A stretch of DNA of 64,000 nt. Origin: Parascedosporium putredinis (Eukaryota > Ascomycota > Sordariomycetes > Microascales > Microascaceae). The position numbers were made by a program, and so were the translations under genes. Shown here in pieces: positions 49,401 through 60,422 of the stretch (the first letter of the stretch is position 1; each line of letters begins with the position of its first letter). The stretch covers positions 744,001 to 808,000 of the forward strand of contig CASHTG010000002.1 in NCBI GenBank assembly GCA_949357655.1, in the 5' to 3' direction. The notes beneath the pieces were generated by a model. The model was given only the letters and a program-made list of their open reading frames with translations, was not told the origin of the DNA and made no database searches.

Positions 49401-52400
49401 CTCGAAATGGAAGCCTCGTAGCCCACCCTCATATCGGGCTTATAGGTTGTCACCACGCGGTTCGAGACGAGGGCAGAGAGCGCAGACCCCGACCCTGGGG
49501 ATGGTAACGCCCACTTGTATATACATCATTGATGGAGTCCGGGCCAGACCTCCCAGCATGCAGTTCGTTCTCAATCAGGCCTATATAATCATGCGTTATA
49601 TCCAGTCGATCACCGAAAAACGGTTGTCAAGTATGGGCAGGCTGGTCACCTGGCCGGTTTAACCAGGAATCTCACATCTTCCCCGCGCATCAGCTTATCT
49701 AGCCGGAATTCGTTTCCGTCTAGATGAGCCTGACAAGTGAGTGAGGAACCCATCTATTCGGCTCCAACAAGGTAAGCGTACCTCTGCGATAAGGATGGGC
49801 GAATACTGCGATACCTCTCCCCTCAATATCTCGGCTTGGAGAATAGACACACGCATTCTGGACAGAAGATGACGGGAGCGTCAGGGCTTCAACCTAGATG
49901 ACCCATGAATTGAAACAATGACAAGTCTGACCCGTGTCAACCCGGCGCCTCGGCCGACGCCCCAAGGAGAATGACAAAGGAAAGAGAAACAGGGACGGAC
50001 AAAAGCGGCTTTGCGCAAGCCTGAAAACAACAATATACCTGATAGGCCGATGGGGGACCAAATGGAACCGCCGAAAGCCTGGCTTGACTCTTTTTTTGTA
50101 TCCTCCGCAACCTGGGTCAGGTTTCGAAGAAGAGGGTCTGAGTGAGTGGGGTGTCGAAACAGGCGAGCCCGGCCCGCGTTGATTACGCGCCCCGGGGACA
50201 AGTTTAGTGTAAGTCAATACTTCTTCGTTCACAGAGTTGGCAGGGGCCGCAACCCCGACTCCTTCTCCTTTGAAGATTTGACAGCCCCGAGCAAAGTAGC
50301 CCACGCCCTCTCTTGTGGGGGACAGGATTGTGCGGTTTGCGCAATACGACACGCTTATCCCCTGTAGTCTGGGTTGCATGGGTCCTAAGTGGGGTTAAGC
50401 GGCCGTTGTCGAAAGGGCTTTCCACCGCCGCCTGCATGGTATGAGACCGGCCGCGGGAAAATTCTAGAATTCACTTCGCTCCCCTGAGCATATCTTCACT
50501 TGGCTAGTTGTTTAGAAATGCGCTCTGCCATGTGCCCAGGAAACCAGAAATTACCGCCTGGATGGGTTTCCAACGGTGAGTGTGAAACCGAAGGATCATG
50601 CTCGCCGCAACTACGACTAGCCGGCTTTCAAGCGGTGTGGCTACACTCGTTCATTCTTCTTTTCCATGTAGATACTTATCCTTTAGAGGAGAACTGTTTT
50701 CCTAGGTCGGGTGTGAAGAAGAGTGGTGTGGAAGTCTACTATTTGACTCTCCCGAAGGCTTGATGAAACCTATAGTAATGGGCGTGCCTTGTCTGCTAGG
50801 CCAGTCATCTGATGAGTTGTCAGTGACACGGAGGGTTTCTACCTCCACAGGAACGACTGCGCCGTCCTGGGGAGCCTTATGGATCAAGAAAGGACGGCCA
50901 CACCCTGGGATATGCGGGGTACTCGCTATGACCAACTGCTCACGATCTTATGCCGTTTCGGTTGCGGAAACCTACCCATGTCCTATCACGCTGTCAAGAG
51001 GAGGCCGGAATATCGCCAAGCAATAAGAACGGACCACGAGGGAGCTTGCTTCAGCGGGTGGTACCGTGCGTAATAATAACTCTCGTTCTTGTCTCGAACC
51101 TCGCGGCTCAAGTATCTTGATACTGGTGCCGGTGGGGGTCGATACACACGGCCCGCCTGTACCGACCTGAATGATCCCTTTAAAACGGCGTATATGCCCG
51201 TTCTTTCTTGTAGTCCCGGTGTCTTCTTGAATTCTAGTTCTTATTCCCCTCCCCTTTTGAATTTCGAGCAGCGCGGCCGTAGCTACCACGCAGTCCGATT
51301 ATAGGTGGCGTCTTCATTGCTTGCACTTCTAAAGCACAGTAGCCAAACACGATACCAAATCCCGAGACCATCTTTTGCGATTCCCTTTGACTCTCACGGG
51401 ACATAATGACAAGCTGGATCGAGCCCGCCATGACCAATGCGGTTATGCAGCAGGGAGACAAGGCTGAAACTCCAGACCAACCGCGCCCGGACCCGCCTAA
51501 GCCAGAGCTACCAGAGGACCCATGAGACCGATGGTAAGGGAGATTTCGCGTCTTGCATAGCTTGTAAAGCTGACCATGTGAATAGGTCGATTCCGACCTT
51601 CGGTGTTAGTAGATAACTAGACACCTAAGTGACCACGGTACTAGCTCTGTGGCCTGTGATGGACAACAAAACATGAGGCAAGGTCAATGATTGCGGCTAC
51701 CACCAAGTACCATATGTGGCTATGAGTTTCTCAGGAGGATGGAGATGGGTTTTCTTTTCGAATTTAGCGTACACGCCGTGGAGGATCTAAGGATATCATT
51801 AGAGGACTAGGGCCTCATGAATGCGGTTTGTGCCACCGGATGTCATAGATAGCTGGGCGTGTAAGTTGTTTAACACTGGCTATACCGAGTATCGAGGCAC
51901 TCAAGCGCAAGTATAGGATATTTAAGTGTTGCCAATTCAAGGACCGTCTTCAATACTTCCTCGGTGCCACTTTAACCTACCGAGATGCGGTCTAGGAGAT
52001 CACAAATCGGCGCAAGTCTGACAATGCTAGAATAATTCCATTCAATACATCCATATAATGGATGGATCGATTCGATTGATGCTTCCGCTTTTATGAAACA
52101 GAAGGAGTATTCGTATTCGGGGCACAGGGCGGTATACCAGGAAGAAGGTGTTATCCAAGTGTTGCCCATCATAGAGGACCGCAACGACGGGCACTTTCCG
52201 TTCTCGCCTTGCTTCCGAGCGTAACTTCCGTGTTTTGGCCGTGACCCAAGGGACACGCTTTCCCAATCCCAGTGCTGAACACTTGGGGTTCTCTGCCTAT
52301 AGCTCCTTCCCGCCGAAGCGATATTTATGTTTTCTGCCTCTGACTTGAGGACTGCTTGAGGGCGAAGGTCGTAGTTACCTTGCTACCCTTCGCTGCTCTT

Positions 52401-52922
52401 TTTCTCGATGAAGAAATTCCCTCCATTAGTCTAATACACACATTCCAAAAACACCCCTCCGTCCTTGGCTGCCCTTGACTCGCATCATCGCGGAAACGCA
52501 AAACTTCCTCTGACTTGTCTCCTCTCGCAGTCCTCAAAGTCTAGTGCTATTTGGCAAAGACTTGATTTGGGTCCCTGGTTCCCCGTTGACGCCGCGACGG
52601 CGATTTATTCGGCTTTTCTATACATCGTGTATAGAAACAACGCCCAAGCAGACTACCCTTTCTATCTCTTTCGGATGTTAGCTTTCTGGTAAGTATTCGA
52701 TTGGTTTCCGCCAGTCACTGCCATCTCTTTTCTTTCTTCCTCTCGTGGGTACGCGGAGTGCAGAGCCCTGGGCCATGAATGCTCATTTCTCTCCCCTTTT
52801 CACGGTCAGGGATGGTATAGTAGACTAACGCCTCAAAGGTTCTACTTGTATTGTTGGGCCGCCTGACTTGTATCGCAGCTCGGTCACCTTGCCTCCTCTT
52901 CTTAGAACCGCAGGAAACTACA
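46420..52922. other. Second gene-poor stretch (6.5 kb)
   Basis: No gene is supported. By eye, 51300-52260 is less GC-rich and holds only short frames with many stops. The reverse frames at 50702-50935, 50972-51289 and 51234-51461 look mildly protein-like but match nothing I know and are in different frames. There is a GGC-type run at 47984-47998. The last ~500 bp are C/T-rich and probably the leader and promoter of the next gene. Confidence 0.45.
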
Positions 52923-55580
52923 ATGACCGCGTCCAGAATTTATACAGTCAGGGAACTTCTTCGACTGCGTCCCGAGATGGTTCGTTCTTCTGATACGAAG
53001 CGAACTTGTGAGGCACTAGGGGCGGGTAAGTCGAGGGTCGACCCTAAGGCGGAGGGCAGGGAGCTTGATATCTCTGACGAAATCTTTAGCTCATATTTTA
53101 GCCTCTAATACACCTAGAAAGGCCGGTCATAGCGAAAAAGGTCGGGAGCGACGTCGCACAAATACCCAGAAGACATCGTCAGAAGACTCCCGGGAAGTGG
53201 TTGTTACCCTCCCCCAAGCATCCGAGTGGCACTATCGGGGTAGAAGCCGCCATGAGGCCGGAGCAATTCAACCTATACCTGCGCCTAGCGGGCTGGGAGC
53301 TCAGAAAGATGAAGGCTTTCAGCGGTTTTATAAAGCGGTGGTGTCACCAACCCATGTACGGGTGACAGCTGGTGGCAGGATCGTTCCCAATACCAGGGGT
53401 CCTTCGTCGCCCAGCGTGAAGAACGAGCTGATGAATGAGCAGCCACAAAACGGCCATCAAGAAGCACAGAAGTCCCGGGAGCAGCCTGTTCCAGTAGCTT
53501 TAGCTCCGCTCCCTCTCGGTTATTCAACACCATGGCCAGGGTATTCCACAGGTTTACTCGCGCCACAGCAGTTTCCGTTCCCCACATGCCCGTGGGCTTC
53601 AATTATCCAGGAGGCGTTGCTCTTCCCCAGGTCGCCATTAACCGAAACGGCTATGGGCATGTTGGCGAGCTCGTTGCCGGGCAAGCGCTCCACAGTCAGG
53701 GCCTTGACGGAGCAGGTGGGGTTGGTGTGCCGCCTGCCGGGCAGATCGACTCATCACGGCCTTGCTTTGTCAACGGACAGTGGATGCTCCCTCTGGGGGT
53801 TCCCTCTTTCCTTACGGACTTCACCCTATGGCAGCATCCACTGGGTATACAGGTGGGCAGCATCAAGGTCCGGCCGTTAGTCATTCGCAAGGGCAGGCTC
53901 ATATGCCTCCTGCAAACACGCTCTACCACGGATTTGATGGCCAGGCAACCCAGAGCACGGGCACGCCAGCAACGACACCACTAGGTGCACCTGCACACCC
54001 CCAATCTCTTCCATTCGCCCTAGCCAGATCACCAAGTCACATATTGAATCGTTGAAGCACAATTTGAAGCGAGTGGAAGACCAGCTCCAGTACAATGTCC
54101 ACCAAATCGATGTGAAACACATGGAGGGCTTAGCAAGGGAGATTCGTCACTCAATAAAGGCTTTAGATGAGGCTCTTCCTCGCCAATTAGAGTTTGAAGA
54201 GATGCACTACCCTAAAAGCGACAAGAACGATTCAAGGCAAGGAGGCGCCGCTTTCAACCCCATGACTTTGCAAGCTACGGCAGGACTCAATGGATGCCAT
54301 GTTGCTCTCAAGTCGAATGGAACCCTCGAGCAAGGGGCTGGAAGCCTGAGCAGGGGAAACCGTGGGCTGTTCTCTATTGAGCATGCGTTTCCGAGACATA
54401 CAAGTTCGGACAGCGAGCAATTTCGGCAGTTCTCTGGCTTGCCAATGACTGCGGCTACGGCGGCACCATTTAGCCCATCCGTGCAGTCGTTTGGTTTCCA
54501 AGTGGGCTCAAGCTCTGAAGATGGTTGTCGAGAGCCCGAATCCAAGGACAATAGCCGAAAGAGTCTCTTATCCGTCAGTGGAAAAGCGGTTCGTGAAGCG
54601 GCGACAGGGATAGCTAAGAACGATCATGGGAGGGCAGTCCGCAGCAAGGCGGGCGTGCTGCAGAGCAATCTCACCGGGCAATCCGGTAGCAGCATTGAAC
54701 TTACTGATCGCCAGTCACCTCGGTCGACTCCTTACCTTGTCGGAAGCCTGGCTCCCGGGACAGTCTCCAAAGACATGAGTTCAAGGACTTTTGTTTATCC
54801 CCGCGAGCTGAATATTGAGGAAATAAGGGCCCGGCATTTATACTGGGGCCAGGCACCTCAATCAGCTATGAAGGGGCTTCCTAGGTTTGACGGGAAGGAC
54901 TTTTATCCTCCGTCACCATCCAAAGTACGTGGGGTTCGATTCAGAGGGAAATGGGGGCCCAGGAATCTTCAACCGTCATCACAGATCCATTCTCGTCAAC
55001 GGAGTCCGGAAAAACTGCTGGCCACACCGGGGACACCAGCTGCTCCGAAGCAGAAGACCTGGTAAATGGAAGCCTGAAACAACAGATGGATGATAACAAT
55101 GTAATGAGATATCCGCCGACACAGGGTAATTTGTAAGGCGCCAGCTGACAGATGATGTTAGGTCCTTGGCCAACAAAAGACAATTCGCTTGCGACGGCTG
55201 GAAAACCTCTCCAGGTATGCACTATGCCTCCTAGATGTACGAGGAGAGAAATAAATCTAACTTGCAAGAGTAGTGGTCGCAAGGAAACGATCTTTTACAG
55301 AGTATGCTAAAAGAGGCAGTCCAAGTAGCAATGCTCTTCCCGGGAGGTGACTTCAACAACAGCTCACGGCTTCCTTCCCCAATACGGAGGGCACGCAGCC
55401 GCTTCTCTAACACCAGCAATTGCGAATACTGTGTCTTCTCGGGCTTCAACGACGAAGAGCAGTGAGCAAGAAGATAAGTATGGAGCCTCAGGGGCCCGAC
55501 TGACAAACGAGGAGAGAATAGGCCGCCTGTGGAGGATAAGCCAGAGGAAGCGGGACGTCAAATCCGGGTTTGAGCCGTGA
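52923..55580 (+). CDS. Pezizomycotina protein with N-terminal eIF4E-binding-like motif (4E-T/Eap1-like candidate)
   Basis: Long, mostly disordered protein. Residues 7-13 are YTVRELL, fitting the canonical eIF4E-binding pattern YxxxxL-phi (L or other hydrophobic last), followed by RLR as in many eIF4E partners. Then come GRELDISDEIFSS, VVVTLPQASEWHYRGRS, and FYKAVVSPTHVRVTAGGRIV, a block I recall from many filamentous fungal hypothetical proteins. The middle is Pro/Gly/Gln-rich (HMPVGFNYPGGVALPQ). A helical, probably coiled segment follows (SHIESLKHNLKRVEDQLQY, then MEGLAREIRHSIKAL), ending near LEFEEMHYPK. The C-terminus is Ser-rich. Frame breaks are near 53095, 53581-53583, 53801-53810, 53998-54002 and 54945. 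The 3' end is uncertain: a stop at 55136 is possible, but protein-like frames continue to 55580 (FLPQYGGHAAASLTPAIANT), perhaps through an intron at about 55215-55298. Translation-repressor function is inference from the motif. Confidence 0.7.
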
Positions 55581-56238
55581 CGAGTATGGACTTTTCGTAA
55601 CCATACCACGGTGTTTGTTGCGGGGTAGGTGGAGAGGAAGATTAAGCTACAAAAGATTTCCTGGCATCTTTAAAGCCCTCATTAACTTAGGTGGACATGC
55701 ATGACTGTAGGCTGTTTTGACGGAATATCCGTATGCTGGGCAGAAACGACATGTTTATTGGCGAGCAACGTATTCTATGAGTTGGCTGATATGGTCAAGG
55801 ACTGGAGATGCTGATTATATGGGATTCGCTTCTCAGGCGTGTGTGGATCATCAGTCTTACCACAAAGCTTACCGATGCAGAGTAGAAGATAGAACTTAGA
55901 TATTAAATAGACCGTGTACCGCTGTAAACCGAGCGCCTGTAGGTGCCTGCTATCAAGACCTAGACGTAATCCCGGACGCTTTCGGTTCCAGCTCACTAGA
56001 CATGTTGCCGGAGTGGCTAAGTGTGGGGAATTTTTGGAAATGCGTGATAACAACGTTTGGTATTATTACTCTAAAACCTGGCGACCTGGATAAACTCCAC
56101 AACTCCCTATCGAGACAAAAAAGAGGATGAGAGAACCGAATGAGCGAATCATATAGAGGGCTGAAAATATATGTGTGGAAAGAGTGATGTGATGATGATG
56201 AAGTATGGGGTGCAGCCGGATGCGACGAGGGGCAAAAA
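55581..56238. other. Convergent 3' intergenic region
   Basis: About 660 bp between the eIF4E-binding-like gene and the VTI1 stop. It holds only short frames; no element is recognised. Confidence 0.5.
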
Positions 56239-57177
56239 TCATCTGAACTTGCTGAAGATGACGGCCACGATGAGGAGAACGAGCACGGTTATGATGGAAA
56301 TGGTGATTATCCGATTGGTAGCCATCCTAGAAACAGAAGTACACGGAAAGTTAGCTTAAAGCCTTGTATATTGTGCGCGGATGGGGGATTCGCAGAAAAG
56401 CATTATTAAAGGAGAGGGAACCGACCTACGGGCCATGCCCCTCAGAGTCTTGACGCTCCTGTCGACGTAGCCCTCGCTCTGGCCGAGAACGCCCTGGGTG
56501 TGGAGGATGGTTTCGCGCTGCTGGTGGAGATCGGCGAGGGCGGCGGCGCCGATGGCCTCGGTTTCGTTGGCGAGGGCCTGGGAAGCCTTGAGGCGCTGGG
56601 TGGAGCGGTCGAGGCGCTCGGTGCCGGAGAGGAGCTGCTGGCGCTGGGCGAGGTGGATGTCGGCGTTGGAGGAGGAGGGGTTTTCCGGGTCGTCGCGGTA
56701 GCGGCCGCCGAAGAGGGCGGAGCGCTCCGAGGAGAGGTTGGCGAGCTTGGATTTGGAGGAGGAGACGGTGGACTCGTAGCCTCGAAGGCGGGCGTTGATC
56801 TTGGGGCGCTGGCCGGAGGGGATGTTTTGCTTCTCTAGGCGCATTTGGCCGAGCTGGGATGGCGTCAGTTAACGAGAACGAGATGGCTAGAGCTAGAAGG
56901 GAAAAAGAAGATGGGGCACAAGAGGGGCGGGCTTGAAAGCCGTGGCAGATTGGGATTTTGTGGTGTTTCGGTTTTCCTTGGGGGTTTAGACACATACTAG
57001 TTCATCGGCTTCCTCGAGGGCGCGCTCCGCCTGGGAGACGGCAGCCTTGCGGGGTTCGCCGGAAAGTTCGGGGATCTGGTCGAGCTTCTGGTTGAGGTCG
57101 GCTTGGACGAGCTTGAACTCGGCCTCGTAGGAGGCGAAGAGCTCAGAGCCGGCGTCGGTGTCGAGAGGGTTCGCCAT
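56239..57177 (-). CDS. VTI1: v-SNARE VTI1
   Basis: Qb-SNARE of Golgi, endosome and vacuole fusion. Exons on the reverse strand: 56998-57177, 56426-56853 and 56239-56326. Introns: 56854-56997 (GTATGT...TCCCAG) and 56327-56425 (GTCGGT...TTCTAG). The product is 231 aa, frame-intact. The N-terminus, MANPLDTDAGSELFASYEAE, and FKLVQADLNQKLDQIPEL are typical of the Vti1 Habc domain. The SNARE helix spans roughly residues 135-200 with QLLSGTERLDRSTQRLKASQ, a central-layer Gln candidate in DLHQQRETI, and EGYVDRSVKTLRGMARR. The C-terminal anchor is MATNRIITISIITVLVLLIV followed by AVIFSKFR. The last intron falls just before the anchor. The gene diverges from ornithine carbamoyltransferase. Confidence 0.96.
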
Positions 57178-57501
57178 TGTGAGAAGGGGGTAGGGCGAGC
57201 GGGCTTGTCGTTTGCCGATGTTCGGCAGCGGTCGTTGTCTAAAGGGGGTGAAGGTGGGCCAAAGAGGCTCTCGAAAGTGGCGCAAAAAGGTCTCGATTGA
57301 GGTATGTGGGTGAAATGGAAATGCTGGCTATGCCACGATACAAAATATAATTGAAAAACAGTTCTAGAAAAAGGCGATTTCGTAGAGGGGTTTGTTGGAT
57401 GAGCCAAGATTTGTTGGATTCAAGGTGGTCGGGGAATCATGGATGGTCACAGGCAGGCGAATAGAAGGAGGCAGTGGTTGGCTCAAACGGGAATGGCATC
57501 A

Positions 57502-57515
57502 GATTATCGATAATC
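57502..57515. promoter_or_regulatory. Palindromic GATA-factor site
   Basis: The 14 bases GATTATCGATAATC are a perfect palindrome containing back-to-back TTATC and GATAA. Fungal GATA regulators (AreA/NIT2 type) bind such elements. It lies about 325 bp upstream of the VTI1 start. Confidence 0.35.
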
Positions 57516-57636
57516 AACTTACATCATCCATCTGTGGAGTCCGAACCTGACACCGGATTGTCTTTGGCCCAGCTGGCTGAACAAGCCGGAAATGGCATGG
57601 CGGCGCACTGCACAGTGCATGGCGAGGATTGATTGT

Positions 57637-57732
57637 CACGTGCGTACCACCCTCCGACTGCTGACGGAGCCTGCGGTAACGGAGCATGCCAGCGCCGCCG
57701 TGCGTTGCCGGCGAGAACAATGTAGTCACGTG
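57637..57732. promoter_or_regulatory. Pair of CACGTG boxes
   Basis: CACGTG occurs at 57637-57642 (in TGTCACGTG) and 57727-57732 (in GTCACGTGA), 90 bp apart. Both fit RTCACRTG-like bHLH sites. They lie 0.5 kb from the VTI1 start and 1.1 kb from the OTC start. Confidence 0.35.
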
Positions 57733-58535
57733 AAATGTACAGTATAAAGATTTTTCACGCCTCCCGGCGCTTTTGCCTTGGGGTTTTCTTTTCTTTCTTC
57801 TTCCAGAAAGAATTTGAATCCCCGGTGCGAATACTTCTCGCTCGACTTCAGGGGGCGAAGAGCCCAGGTGTGCAATTCCCTTGCGGGAACGGCGTCTCCT
57901 GCTTCGTCCTCGATTGGAGTAGAGTTGTTCAATCCGGGCAGAGAAATCTCTGACGGCGCTTCTAAGAATTGGTGCTTCTTAATCTTCACAGGTTACCGAT
58001 CCCGTTGAGTGTCCGACAAGACCTGCTTGGTGAGGCTTTGTGTGTATGTGTGTGTTTATATTGATGTAACGTGTGCTCCTCTTGCGAGGAGAGCTGGAGG
58101 CGTATATGAACCACCGGAATGAACAGGTCTAAGAAGCCGTAATCTGCGTGAAAACCTGCTGTTCCAGGTGTAGATGCATGCGGGAAGGGGTTTACCATGT
58201 CTTCTCTTCTCGTAGAGAATATGCGTCCCATTCCACAGTCAACAAGCCGTTCCAGTGTCAAATGCGATTTGTGGGCAATAATCGTGGACGGGCTAGAATC
58301 GTCTGTGCAGTTCCCCGCCGGCGGTGTGAACGGTGTTGTCCAGTGGTCAATCACCCCCAGTCCCCAATGATAGCACTAAAACGGGACTGGGGCCCGTGGC
58401 ATTGATTACAATTGCGGTGAACTGATTCGATGGTTGGTCGGTCTGGCTGCCCCCAAATGCAGCAAGTGCGCTCGAGGAACTCTATCTGGCGGTATCCGCA
58501 AATCCGTCCCCATCAAAATCTCAATTGGAACTTTC

Positions 58536-58551
58536 TGAGTCAAATGACTCG
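58536..58551. promoter_or_regulatory. Paired Gcn4/CPC1-type sites upstream of OTC
   Basis: TGAGTCA at 58536-58542 is followed after two bases by TGACTCG at 58545-58551. The first is a perfect TGASTCA bZIP site, the second differs in one base. They lie about 260 bp upstream of the ornithine carbamoyltransferase start, an expected target of cross-pathway (general amino acid) control. Binding is inferred. Confidence 0.6.
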
Positions 58552-58804
58552 ACGCTTCCTCCGCCAGCAACTTACACACGAATTTTCTTTAACTTCTTCA
58601 AACACAACCGCCCTCCCAAAGTTCTTTGCCATTGAGATCCTCCGCCAACGTGAATCGCAAGACTCCCCTGCTAGACTGTTCACTATCAGCTTAGACCAAC
58701 CTTATCCGCATCGTAGAATTAGCTTGGGGATTCCCAACAAAAAAACGTGGCCGTTCTTGAAGCTTTCCACCTGCGCACAGGGAGAGCTGCTGTGAGCCAT
58801 CATC

Positions 58805-60119
58805 ATGCGTCAACAAGCGAACCGACTCGCCAAGGCGGCCACCCAGGGCCTTAGGACGCAGGCTCGCTGCTACACATCTTCCTCTTCCCCTTCCTCCTCG
58901 TCCACTCCTCCGCGCCATCTCATGACGATAGCCGACCTTAGCCCGGCTGAATTCACTAACCTGGTCCGCAATGCTGCTGCTCACAAGGCCCTCGTCAAGG
59001 GAAAGGATGCTAGGCATCTCGAGCAACTTAGGAAAGGACTGGCTGGTACTGCTGTTGCCATGATGTTCAGCAAGAGGAGTACCAGGACCCGTGTATCGAC
59101 CGAAGCCGCCGTCTCGCTTATGGGTGGCCATGCCATGTTCCTGGGCAAGGACGATATCCAGCTCGGCGTAAGTGTATTCCTTTTGTGGTTTTCATTTCTC
59201 CGCCCTCCCCTTATCTTATCTATCTCCTATCTCCTATAGTAGTATGGGTGATGTGAGAGATCTGGGTAAAAGAGGCACTCGTATATCATTGCGCCGAAAG
59301 CTAATTCCCTTTCCAGGTAAATGAGTCGCTATACGACACATCCGTCGTCATCTCATCCATGACATCGTGCATGGTTGCCCGAGTAGGGCCTCACTCCGAT
59401 GTAGCCACCCTCGCGGAACACTCCTCCGTGCCCGTCATCAACGCCCTTTCGGATGACTTCCACCCTCTCCAGGCCATCGCCGACTACCTCACCATCCATG
59501 AAAACTTCCCCTCATCAAATCCTTCGGACCTTGGTCTCTCTGGGCTCAAAATCGCCTGGATCGGCGACTCTAACAACGTCCTCTTTGACCTCGCCATCGC
59601 CGGCGTCGAGCTCGGTGCTACGGTCGCCGCCGCCTCCCCCACCGGGTACGGCATTCCCTCCAACATGAAGGCACTCATCAACTCCGCCGCTCAGAACTCG
59701 CCCACGCCAGGCAAGCTTATCGAAACCACGGTCCCTGAGGAGGCTGTCAAGGACGCTGACATCCTTGTCACTGACACCTGGATCTCCATGGGCCAGGAGG
59801 CCGAGGCTAAGAAGCGCCTGGAAGCGTTTGCAGGCTACCAGATCACGAACGAGCTTGCCAAGAGGGGCGGCGCCAAGGAGGGCTGGAAGTTCATGCACTG
59901 CTTGCCTAGGCACCCGGAGGAGGTCGATGACGAGGTATTTTACGGACCTAGGAGTCTTGTGTTCCCCGAGGCGGAGAACAGGCTTTGGGCTGCCGTTTGT
60001 GAGTAATCTCCCATCCTTTTATTTGTGCCACGGATGTAAATCCTATCCTGCATTGTCATCTTGCTAACTTTTACTTAGCTGCCATTGAGGGCTTCGTTGT
60101 GAACAAGGGAAAGCTCTAA
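58805..60119 (+). CDS. ARG3: Ornithine carbamoyltransferase, mitochondrial (argB/arg-12/ARG3)
   Basis: Catalyses carbamoyl phosphate + ornithine to citrulline in arginine biosynthesis, in the mitochondrial matrix of filamentous fungi. Exons: 58805-59167, 59317-59998 and 60079-60119. Introns: 59168-59316 (GTAAGT...TTCCAG) and 59999-60078 (GTGAGT...CTTAG). The product is 361 aa, frame-intact. The first ~35 residues are Arg/Ala/Ser-rich without acidic residues, a mitochondrial presequence. Carbamoyl-phosphate binding is SKRSTRTR (89-96) and HPLQ (170-173). The ornithine-side motif SMGQE and HCLPRHPEEV (from 315) are present. The last exon encodes only 13 residues ending VVNKGKL. The start ATG 58805 is the one that yields the presequence. 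Upstream Gcn4/CPC1-like sites support cross-pathway control. Confidence 0.96.
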
Positions 60120-60422
60120 ACGTTTGCATTCAGGTAGTAGATTACACCACTTTTTCATGTATGCCAAGATTCGCCAGATTGAATAAGATATCAATGTATC
60201 CTCCCCCTTTTTCTGTTGGGTTCCCATGGGGTGTAACAATAATGAAGATGCCACTTCCAACTATGAAACGAATTGAACCATTCTAATGCATTTAGAATGC
60301 AGGAAACAAGAAACTGCGAAGGAAAAAAAAACGAGAACAGAAAAAAAGTACTCAATATGCGCTGGTATTTGCAACGTGCTGGAATCGATGCTAAACAATC
60401 TAGAAGGGAGTGTGACGCGTAA
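60120..60422. other. Convergent 3' intergenic region
   Basis: 303 bp between the OTC and FAD oxidoreductase stop codons. It has A-rich runs at 60322-60347 and no coding signal. Confidence 0.6.

Larger units (their letters stand above)
57178..58804. other. Divergent promoter region, VTI1 / OTC
   Basis: 1.6 kb with several clear transcription-factor motifs: a GATA palindrome at 57502-57515, two CACGTG boxes at 57637-57642 and 57727-57732, and paired Gcn4/CPC1-type sites at 58536-58551. The short frames at 58148-58405 and 58430-58795 show no domain and are not called. Confidence 0.6.

Noticed and set aside
56426..56995. 189-codon Arg/Pro-rich reverse frame over VTI1
   Set aside because: Shadow of VTI1 exon 2 in another frame.
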